This document shows, in pieces, positions 1 through 6,901 of a DNA stretch of 47,487 nucleotides. Within the stretch, counting starts at the first letter, position 1; every line of letters starts with the position of its first letter. This DNA comes from CAYRYU01 sp964428355. GTDB taxonomy: Bacteria > Muiribacteriota > Ozemobacteria > Ozemobacterales > Ozemobacteraceae. The DNA is taken from NCBI GenBank assembly GCA_964428355.1, contig CAYRYU010000055.1, positions 1-47,487 of the forward strand, in the 5' to 3' direction. The position numbers and the translations under genes are program-made. The notes under the pieces were generated by a model. The model did not search any database and was not told the origin of the DNA. It saw nothing but the letters and a program-made list of their open reading frames with translations.

Positions 1-2522
1 CCAACCAAGTGGCTTCCGGTGGTGTCGTAGAGATACCGCGTCACCCTCCCTTGAGGATCAGTCCGGGATGTACGATTGTTATGAGCATCGTAGGTGTAGC
101 TGGTGATGCCACCCGCGGGGTTGGTTTCGGACCAGAGGTTCCCGCGATAGCACCATGTGTAGCTCCACACCCGGCCCAGTGGGTCGGTCTTTTTCGTCAG
201 CCGGTGGAACGTGGGATGGTATTCGTAATGCTCGATGCTTCCCATTGCGTCGATGTGGCTCTCCAGCAGATGGTCAGCGTTATAGGTAAAAGTTTCGCGG
301 GCCCCGAGGGAGTTCTCGAGCTGGGCGACCGCCCCTGTGGTGGTCAGGTCGAAGGTTTTTTCCACCCCTTCGCCCGGCACGGAATAGGTTTGAAATTCCC
401 AGTCAGCCGTAAAATGATACTCATGAGCGACCCCGGAAGGATCGGTCAAAGTAAGCTTGGGGCTTGCGTAATCCCATACGAACCGGGAAACGCCACCGTC
501 CGCCCCGGTGACGGTCTCCACTCGGCGATCGACATAAGTCAAGGCGGTTATCCGGTTCCCGGGTTTCTCGATCCGGTTGAGGAAACCATCGCCAGTATAT
601 GAATAGCTGGTTATTCTCCCAAGCGGGTCGGTGACGGAAACGAGGTTTCCGGCAGGATCGTACGAATACGAAAGGGTTCTCCCGGCGGAATCGGCCACGC
701 CGGCGATCCGTCCGTTCCCATCGAATGTGAAAGTGAAGAATTGCCCGCATGGGTTGCTGACCCTGGCCAGCCGACCGGCTTGGTCATAGTCGCATAAAAC
801 CGCGTCGGTCGCTCCCATCCCACAACAGGCTTTTGCCATGCGCAAAAGTTTCCCCAAATGGTCGAACGTCCATTCGGATCCGTGGGGGTGTTTGATGGTC
901 CAGAAGGTTGTGTTCGAATCGTACGAAAGCTTGAGTTCGACTCCATCGGCCGCCGAATAGGTATGCCCGTCACTTGAAGTGAACAACACCTGCCCGCCGT
1001 CGGAATTAACAAAAAGAACGCTGTTCGTGGCAACCTCGAGCCGCGAAAGATAGGGCGAACTCCAACCGGTTCCAAATGCTCCCGCGTGGGGGTCCAAGGA
1101 GTTGTAAACCCGCGCCAGCACCAGCGAATGATTTGCCTTGAGCTGCAAATCGACTTCCGACTGGATGAAGGTCCCGAGTGCGATATTGACGGGGTCGTCG
1201 GCTGTCAGGCTGTGGAAATCTGCCTCCGAAGTTGGAACGAGTTGCTCCCAAAGATGTGGCGGGCATTCGCCGGGTTTCGGCTCGGGTCCAATTCCCTGGG
1301 CAGGATTCTTCTTCCCCAGCCAGGTGCCGAAACCAAGGGCATTTCCGGCTATCGGTTTTACTGTGAACGTGGTTTGTTTTGAGGCAGAATCAACCTCAGC
1401 AACGATAGTGTAAAGCCCCGGTTCGGGATTTGCCCCCAATTCCTTTCCCAACCACTTGATCCCGGCAACATTTTGGCCGTTGACATCTTCCGTTGCGGCC
1501 GCTCCAAGTTCGATTCTCCTTCCCGAAGGACTCAGAACGTGGAAATTGACCGTCGCCGCCTCTGAAATGGTGGCCCGGAAAATGATGCCTGATGTGTGGC
1601 CGTTTACATCCACCCATAGAGTCCCAGGGACGGCTTTCACGTCGGTCACTTCCTTCGAAAATACGATTACACGAAAATCTTCAATGTAACTTATTTTGGG
1701 GTTATCAATCACTTTGCCGCCATTGTTGGTGTAATAGACGCCAACAAAAATACTGGAAGCACCGTTGAGAAGAGAAACATTCGAGGTGTCGGTAAAAACC
1801 GCGCCCGTAGAAAGATCCTCATACCGCGTCTCGATGACGTTGTTGCTGAATCGCTTGAGAGTAACCCGAATCGTATCCCAGTTGTTGAATGTTCCGGTGA
1901 TGTGAGCATCGAAGTCATGTCCGTTGTGCTGAACACTCAAGAATTCACGGCTGTGTGTGAAATGTGTCCCGGTCCGAAACCAATTGTAACGTCCGGATGC
2001 GACGTAAAGCATCAATTGATCTGACATTTCCGAGATGCTTACCCCTGAAAAAATCGCAGAGACGGTAAACTCTCGGGCTCCGATACCCGAAAGAAGCATT
2101 CCTGGGGTTTCTGCGACGTCCAAATTGATCCCACCCCAATTGGGATCGGTGTGGGTTGATTGGATCAGGAGTCGGCTTGGAAACAAGCTTAAATAGGGGT
2201 CATTAATTGGAATGCCCCACCCAGTTCCGGGTAATCGGTTGGTGAAGCCCGTTCCAAATCCGTGATACTCTTGAATGGTTCCAGGAACAGGATTATCGAA
2301 GGTGAGGTGGTAGTTTTGCAATCCGCTTAGCGAATTTTGCGTGGCTTTAAAAATAGTGGGCACTCCCGAGGGCGCCAGCGGCTGGTTTGGGGGAATGAAA
2401 ACTCCGGGTGGGGGATATAGCGCTGGTCCGGAAGCGGTGTTATCACCTGATGTCTGGGCGATTCCCGTAAAAGAATTGATGAAGACGACGCACGCAAGAA
2501 CCAGAAACAACCTTTTTTTCAT
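1..2522 (-). CDS. Secreted RHS-repeat protein, 3' end beyond the window
   Basis: About 840 codons are open from an ATG at 2522 to the left edge without a stop. The ATG is preceded by a GGGAGGG ribosome site. Residues 1-22 form a signal peptide (MKKRLFLVLACVVF then a cleavage region near GIAQ). Next come a concanavalin/LamG-like beta region (about residues 110-290), a FlgD-type Ig-like segment ending LYTIVAEV, and a DUF6531-like RHS entry domain around residue 440 (DDPVNIALGTF). From about residue 560 onward there are YD-type repeats such as SYSYDPAGNLVSVTDP and SYTYDAHNNRTSRTDPQGR. RHS proteins usually form a shell around a variable C-terminal toxin or ligand. That end lies outside the window, so toxin, adhesin and plain surface protein cannot be told apart. 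Family assignment is firm, role is not. Confidence 0.88.
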   Translation of the reverse strand, partial: MKKRLFLVLACVVFINSFTGIAQTSGDNTASGPALYPPPGVFIPPNQPLAPSGVPTIFKATQNSLSGLQNYHLTFDNPVPGTIQEYHGFGTGFTNRLPGTGWGIPINDPYLSLFPSRLLIQSTHTDPNWGGINLDVAETPGMLLSGIGAREFTVSAIFSGVSISEMSDQLMLYVASGRYNWFRTGTHFTHSREFLSVQHNGHDFDAHITGTFNNWDTIRVTLKRFSNNVIETRYEDLSTGAVFTDTSNVSLLNGASSIFVGVYYTNNGGKVIDNPKISYIEDFRVIVFSKEVTDVKAVPGTLWVDVNGHTSGIIFRATISEAATVNFHVLSPSGRRIELGAAATEDVNGQNVAGIKWLGKELGANPEPGLYTIVAEVDSASKQTTFTVKPIAGNALGFGTWLGKKNPAQGIGPEPKPGECPPHLWEQLVPTSEADFHSLTADDPVNIALGTFIQSEVDLQLKANHSLVLARVYNSLDPHAGAFGTGWSSPYLSRLEVATNSVLFVNSDGGQVLFTSSDGHTYSAADGVELKLSYDSNTTFWTIKHPHGSEWTFDHLGKLLRMAKACCGMGATDAVLCDYDQAGRLARVSNPCGQFFTFTFDGNGRIAGVADSAGRTLSYSYDPAGNLVSVTDPLGRITSYSYTGDGFLNRIEKPGNRITALTYVDRRVETVTGADGGVSRFVWDYASPKLTLTDPSGVAHEYHFTADWEFQTYSVPGEGVEKTFDLTTTGAVAQLENSLGARETFTYNADHLLESHIDAMGSIEHYEYHPTFHRLTKKTDPLGRVWSYTWCYRGNLWSETNPAGGITSYTYDAHNNRTSRTDPQGRVTRYLYDTTGSHLV

Positions 2523-3020
2523 GAGCCCTCCCAGATGCAAAATTCCTCACTGCATGCGGCTAAAGCTGTTTTCTTCCCTCACGGGAATGACTGTTGAGAA
2601 ATTTTACCAAAGAAAGCAATAGTTGTCTGTCCCCCGTTCGGGGGACAAAAAAACGGCGAAAATTCCGGGTATCGCTTTTGCAGAGCGGTTTTATACTGGG
2701 ACAAAAGCCGGAAAATATTTTTTTCAGGTTAAACTTTCTCTTTTTTTTCGCTCCTCCTCTCCCAACGGAAGAATTCCAGCTCGAAAACCGGGGTTCAAGC
2801 TTAATTTCGCTGGTCGAGTTGTTGAGTCCCACGCCGGCAATGGGCATTCTTTTTCCATAAAACAGAGAATCCCCATTTTAAAGGGGCTATGAGGGAATCC
2901 CTCTTCTCTTTTCCCAGGCAGAATGCTCTTTCGTTAGAGGCTCCCAAGGTTTCTGCGAAGAATTTCGGAACTCGGGTTGGTCTCCACCCATCGGATTTTG
3001 TATGATTACGGGTAGACCCC
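2523..3020. other. Divergent intergenic region with small hairpins
   Basis: About 500 bases between the leftward RHS gene and the rightward pilus operon, visibly more AT-rich than the flanks. A perfect 8-bp hairpin (TGTCCCCC, loop GTTC, GGGGGACA) lies at 2628-2647 and is followed by an A-tract. Further right are CCCC-N8-GGGG and a GAGGG-N3-CCCTC stem near 2870-2910. I find no convincing gene here; the short frames have no homology I recognise and no ribosome site. Confidence 0.5.
2977..3006 (+). promoter_or_regulatory. Candidate sigma70 promoter of the pilus operon
   Basis: TTGGTC (2977-2982), an 18-base spacer and TATGAT (3001-3006). The ATG of the first pilus gene follows 14 bases after the -10 box, so the untranslated leader would be only about 8 bases. 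No strong Shine-Dalgarno sequence is visible before that ATG. Confidence 0.45.
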
Positions 3021-3530
3021 ATGTATAAACTCGACCTGAATTTCCAATCCCGCTCCCGTAACCTCGCATTGGCCGGACTCCGAATCTTGGTCGCCAGTCT
3101 GGCAATCTCCTTTTTTGTGCAGGCTGGTTTAATGGTTCGCGATGTTCGTGTTTCGAGCGAACAGCGAACCGAAGCATCTGCATTGAATTCCATGATAGCC
3201 AGCCTCGAAACACGCAAAGCTGAACTGGAAAGAACCATCGGGAATCCGGCCGCCCTTGCAGGAGCAGTAAAAGCCCGCAACGACTGGTTCCTTTCACGGA
3301 ACCGGAATCCGGTTGCTCTTCTTGCAGCCTTGGAGAGAAACCGGCCACGTGGAACCCAACTCCGCTCCTTCGAATCAAATGGTTCCAGCGGAAACCTCGA
3401 GATCGAATCACCCGACACCGATACCGCCACCCGGTGGCTGAATGCATCTCTCGGAAATGTCCGTGGGCGCATGACCGTGGAGGACAAGCTTCCCGCGAGG
3501 CTCGTCATTCTCTTCTCATGGAACGACTGA
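3021..3530 (+). CDS. PilN-like type IV pilus/type II secretion inner-membrane protein
   Basis: 169 residues: a short cytoplasmic N-terminus (MYKLDLNFQ), one membrane helix at about 15-38, a coiled coil at about 40-72, then a small alpha/beta domain. This is the layout of PilN/GspL-C proteins, which with PilO connect the cytoplasmic platform to the periplasmic secretin. Identification rests mainly on layout and on the next two genes, a PilO/PilP-like protein and a secretin. The canonical INLLPWR start of PilN is only loosely matched (LDLNFQSR). No pilM-like gene precedes it. It overlaps the next gene by 13 bases, which suggests translational coupling. Confidence 0.6.
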   Translation: MYKLDLNFQSRSRNLALAGLRILVASLAISFFVQAGLMVRDVRVSSEQRTEASALNSMIASLETRKAELERTIGNPAALAGAVKARNDWFLSRNRNPVALLAALERNRPRGTQLRSFESNGSSGNLEIESPDTDTATRWLNASLGNVRGRMTVEDKLPARLVILFSWND

Positions 3531-4306
3531 GGGTAACCTGCATCCTTCTGGCGGGGTTGAACGCCGCTGCATGGTTCCTTGCGCCTTCTTTTGCCCCCAA
3601 AGTGGAACTTGAAGAAATCCGAGGTCGTTTGAGTTCCCTCGAAAATGAGCTTCCCGGGCTTGAACAGGCCGCTTCGTGGTCGTCCAAAATCAGCAGCATG
3701 ATGGAACCACCTCCAGCCTGTGCTCCAAACGAACTTCTTGCCGAGATTAGGGGGGTAGCGGATCGCTCCCATTTCCTCTTGTCGGAATCCGCCAATGATG
3801 GAGGGCATCCCGCCCGCCTTTCCCTTGCCGGGTATGGTCCATATACTGCGGGCGCAATCCTTGCCAACCGGCTTTCCACAGACCTTTCCCTGAAGGTCGA
3901 CCGGGTTTCCTGCGAGATCCGCGATGACGGGCTGGTCGAGTTGAAGCTTCAGGTGCTTGCACGAACCGGTCCGTGGGAAGGGCAAGCCGCCTCCCAGGAA
4001 AGACCGGAAGTGGAGCGCGAAACCTCCCCCAACCCCACCATCGGAAGAATCGACCTGTTCGCGGGGGAACAAATCCCTGCTCCGGTCGTGGAAAGAAGAA
4101 ATCTGCGGACATTCCGGTATCTGGGTTACTTCTCCGAAACCGGCACGCCATCGGTCATCCTGGAAGAAAACGGTCGCGCGTTTCTCGGAAGAGTCGGGGA
4201 AATCTTGCCGGGTGGGGTTAAAATACTTTCGGCTGATACCGATGATATCGAACTGTATCACCATGAGGCAGGAACATGGACAGTTCGAATGAAAAGCGCC
4301 CCCTGA
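3518..4306 (+). CDS. PilO-PilP-like fusion protein of the pilus alignment complex
   Basis: 262 residues from an ATG at 3518, inside the end of the previous gene. Residues 7-24 are a membrane helix, 29-52 a coiled coil, and 70-150 a PilO-like alpha/beta region. Residues 173-258 resemble PilP: a proline-rich stretch, then FRYLGYFSETGTPSVIL and GRVGEILPGGVKIL, the small beta-sandwich that contacts the secretin N domains. In model species PilO and PilP are separate proteins and PilP is a lipoprotein; here one chain seems to supply both. The reading frame is intact. The next gene starts 31 bases before this one ends. The general role is fairly secure from context; the PilP label is an inference from a short region. 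Confidence 0.6.
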   Translation: MERLRVTCILLAGLNAAAWFLAPSFAPKVELEEIRGRLSSLENELPGLEQAASWSSKISSMMEPPPACAPNELLAEIRGVADRSHFLLSESANDGGHPARLSLAGYGPYTAGAILANRLSTDLSLKVDRVSCEIRDDGLVELKLQVLARTGPWEGQAASQERPEVERETSPNPTIGRIDLFAGEQIPAPVVERRNLRTFRYLGYFSETGTPSVILEENGRAFLGRVGEILPGGVKILSADTDDIELYHHEAGTWTVRMKSAP

Positions 4307-5988
4307 GGGGCTTCTACCTCGGAATTATCCTTCTTTTGCTCGGAGTTTCCCTCCGCGCTGACGGTGCCGTACTGAAGCTTGCGGACACCCCGCTGAGCCA
4401 GGTCCTCGAGCTGTATTCCAACGAGACGGGCCGGAGCATATTCGTTGATGAGGGTGTCCAGCAGCAGCGACGGGTCACCGCCTATCTTCAGGGAATTCCA
4501 ATAGAGGAAGCATTCGGAGTAATCCAGAAAACCCTCGGGCTGGAGTCCTATCTGATTGGAACAGGGACTCTGATTCTCTTCCCCTCCGACCGGGTCCAGC
4601 GTTATCGGCCCGCGATGAAATCCATCGTTCTGAGGCTTCCCTCGGGCCTGGATTCGAAGTGGGTGACCGGCCTGATGAACGCATTCCTTCCGAGTGTGAA
4701 GGTCGCCGCATCGCCGCTCGACCCGAGGAGTCTCGTCATCCTTTGTTCTGAAACACAGGTTCCAGAGACAAGAGCGCTGGTCGAACGTCTCCCGGAAGTC
4801 CAGGCAATAAGAGGCTTCGTGGTCATGCCGGAGAAGGAAGCCCGCCTTGCCGCTCAGGAAGCCAGAAACGACGGTCTCGAAATCGAGGTCACTCCAGCCG
4901 GATTATCCTGGCGAGGAGCGCCCTCGGCCGTGAACACGTTCGAAAGGGAGTTGGGGAAATGGCGGCAGCAATCCGCGTGGGACACCGAGGTATTCACTCT
5001 CACGAACCTTGATGCCCAGAAAGCACTGAAAGCGGCGGAAGCGGTAAAAGGCTCAGCCTCGGTCAGTGACCTTGGCGGAACGGGTTCCCTGCTGATTGAA
5101 GGTCCCCTGGCGGGAAGGAAGCGCTTGACCAGGATTTTGTCTCAACTCGATGAACAGGCGAAGTCCTCCCGATGCAAAATGACCTTGGCGGAAATCAAAC
5201 CCGATGCTGCGGTCGCGGCGCTGAAAACCTCGGGTCTTTCTGTGGAACCCGCCGGCGATAGAAACGTGGTCGTGTCGGGAAAACCCTCAGATGTTGAAGA
5301 TGCCTTGGGTTTTCTGAAAACTCTCGACCGGAAACGGCGCCAGGTATTGATACGGTTCCGCCTGGCGGAAATCTCCAGGGACAAGATGAAAACCCTTGGG
5401 ATTGACCTGGAAAAGTCAGCTTTCGGCTACTCGGAAATCAAGGAATACCACCCAAAGGATGTTCTTCCGCTGATTCTTCGCGTTCTCAACGAGGGAAAAG
5501 ATGCCCGGATTCTCGCCGAACCGAATCTTCGGGTTCTCGAAGGTGAGGAAGCCAAGGTCGTGATCGGTGATCGGATCCCGCTGGAAATCGCCGCGACCGC
5601 CCAGACCGATTCGGGTTCCACGTTGAAACTCCAGGCACAATTGAGCTGGGTGGATGTGGGCATCACCATGAAGGTGAGGGATGTTTTGGTCGATTCCGAC
5701 GGGAGCATCCGGATGGGTCTTCGGAATGAGGTGAGTTCGGTGGTCTCCACGACAAAGCAGGGTTACCCGCAGATTCGAACAAGGGAGGCGGAGAGCCGCC
5801 TCCGCTTGCGGAATGGTGGTTCCGTGGTCATGGGCGGCCTCCTGAGCCAGGAAGAACGCGAAAACCGCAACCGCATCCCGCTCATCTCCCAGCTTCCGCT
5901 GGTGGGCGGTTTTGCCCGCAGCCGCGACCGGAACACCGGCGCAACCGAGATCGTGATGATCGTCACGGCAAAACTGGTCGAAGACTGA
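4276..5988 (+). CDS. Secretin (PilQ/GspD family) outer-membrane channel
   Basis: 570 residues with a signal peptide (hydrophobic run at 13-25, cleavage near ADGA). An STN/N0-like domain follows at about 32-105 (LADTPLSQVLELYSNETGRS, VTAYLQGIPIEEAF), then repeated N-type domains to about 350. The C-terminal secretin barrel has the typical signatures ILAEPNLRVLEGEEAKVVIGD, RTREAESRLRLRNGGSVVMG and IPLISQLPLVGG, followed by the terminal TEIVMIVTAKLV strand. Secretins form a gated ring through which pilus fibres or secreted proteins cross the outer membrane, so this is direct evidence for a diderm host. It is smaller than E. coli GspD and lacks a visible AMIN domain. No ATPase, prepilin peptidase or PilC platform gene is in the window. 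Confidence 0.93.
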   Translation: MDSSNEKRPLRGFYLGIILLLLGVSLRADGAVLKLADTPLSQVLELYSNETGRSIFVDEGVQQQRRVTAYLQGIPIEEAFGVIQKTLGLESYLIGTGTLILFPSDRVQRYRPAMKSIVLRLPSGLDSKWVTGLMNAFLPSVKVAASPLDPRSLVILCSETQVPETRALVERLPEVQAIRGFVVMPEKEARLAAQEARNDGLEIEVTPAGLSWRGAPSAVNTFERELGKWRQQSAWDTEVFTLTNLDAQKALKAAEAVKGSASVSDLGGTGSLLIEGPLAGRKRLTRILSQLDEQAKSSRCKMTLAEIKPDAAVAALKTSGLSVEPAGDRNVVVSGKPSDVEDALGFLKTLDRKRRQVLIRFRLAEISRDKMKTLGIDLEKSAFGYSEIKEYHPKDVLPLILRVLNEGKDARILAEPNLRVLEGEEAKVVIGDRIPLEIAATAQTDSGSTLKLQAQLSWVDVGITMKVRDVLVDSDGSIRMGLRNEVSSVVSTTKQGYPQIRTREAESRLRLRNGGSVVMGGLLSQEERENRNRIPLISQLPLVGGFARSRDRNTGATEIVMIVTAKLVED

Positions 5989-6052
5989 TTTTCCCCGGTC
6001 TTTGACGGAAGTCCTGGTGTTGAAGAGAGGATTTCCCGGCGGGATTCCGACA

Positions 6053-6901
6053 CTACTGGACGTCAAGCAGACGGCGGAAACCCAACCCGAAAACGATCGC
6101 GGCGAGGATGTAAACACCGGCCCAGCCCAGGGTGAGATTCCACCATGCGGCCGCAACCCTTGGCTTCAAGCCCAACTGGAGTTCCTGAAGAGGTGAAGGC
6201 CCTTTTGGGGGAAAGGGGAAACGCAGATCGGGTGGGCGGACTCCGGTGCGGGCGACCGGAAACTCGATCAGGAAATCATCCTCACGGTAGCGGAACCTCA
6301 TTTTTGCGGTCCCCTCTTGTGGGAAGCGGATCCTCCATCGGGCTTCGATCTTTCCCCCCACACCAGCGGTCCCGGAGGCGGGCTCGGCGGCCTCGATCCT
6401 CGAGATTGCGCTCCCCTCGGGCCTGACAAGATCGCCGGGCAGGACGTGGATCAAACCCGTTGCCCCGTCCGCGAACCTGGCCACCACCTCGAGGACATCC
6501 CCAGGCCGGACCGGATCGACCGACAAACGGGCTCCCATCCACATCGCCAGGAGGCAGATGAAAGGTATCGTCCAGAGGGAGGGAATCACCGCTCTCCAGG
6601 CATAGGTGCCGGAAATCCGCCCGGTGAGGCGGTCGAGACGTTCCTTTTCCGCGGCATCACCCGCCGCCTTCCGGAGCCCGCTCAGGGTTTCCAGGTCGGC
6701 TTTGGCTGCCCGGAGCCAGTCCTGGTCGCTGTAATACCTGACGAAAAGGTTGACGAAGAAGCCCGTGAAGGCTCCCAGACAGATGATGTCCACGATCGGG
6801 GGAAGCCGGAACACCACCCCCAGGAGCAGGTCGAAAACGGGATAGAAGGCTTCGGCAAGGGGAACAAGGATGGAATCGAGGAGCCACATCAGGGTATTCA
6901 T
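6053..6901 (-). CDS. DUF106 (EMC3/TMCO1-like, Oxa1 superfamily) membrane protein with a beta-domain insertion
   Basis: 282 residues. The order is a hydrophobic N-terminus, a membrane helix at about 35-56, a charged helical hairpin at 58-95 (YYSDQDWLRAAKADLETL), a helix at 103-122 (VIPSLWTIPFICLLAMW), a beta-rich domain at about 125-235, and a last helix at 253-273 (LGWAGVYILAAIVFGLGFRR). The helix/charged-hairpin/helix start and the GW-x-x-YI-x-x-x-VF-x-x-x-x-RRLL ending fit DUF106, the prokaryotic relatives of EMC3 in the Oxa1 insertase superfamily. The roughly 110-residue beta domain between the second and third helices is not part of standard DUF106 proteins. The ATG directly abuts the stop codon of the upstream dikinase gene, so the two are probably co-translated. 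The superfamily call is from recalled pattern only. Confidence 0.62.
   Translation of the reverse strand: MNTLMWLLDSILVPLAEAFYPVFDLLLGVVFRLPPIVDIICLGAFTGFFVNLFVRYYSDQDWLRAAKADLETLSGLRKAAGDAAEKERLDRLTGRISGTYAWRAVIPSLWTIPFICLLAMWMGARLSVDPVRPGDVLEVVARFADGATGLIHVLPGDLVRPEGSAISRIEAAEPASGTAGVGGKIEARWRIRFPQEGTAKMRFRYREDDFLIEFPVARTGVRPPDLRFPFPPKGPSPLQELQLGLKPRVAAAWWNLTLGWAGVYILAAIVFGLGFRRLLDVQ

Noticed and set aside
2628..2647. Hairpin TGTCCCCC-GTTC-GGGGGACA as a terminator
   Set aside because: The run next to it is A on the plus strand after the stem, and on the minus strand the T run precedes the stem, so it has the wrong polarity in both directions. No gene ends there either.
2801..4264. A 487-residue frame on the minus strand opposite the pilus genes
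   Set aside because: It lies antisense to genes with clear pilus features, has arginine/phenylalanine-rich composition and no domain. High-GC genes often leave the opposite strand open.
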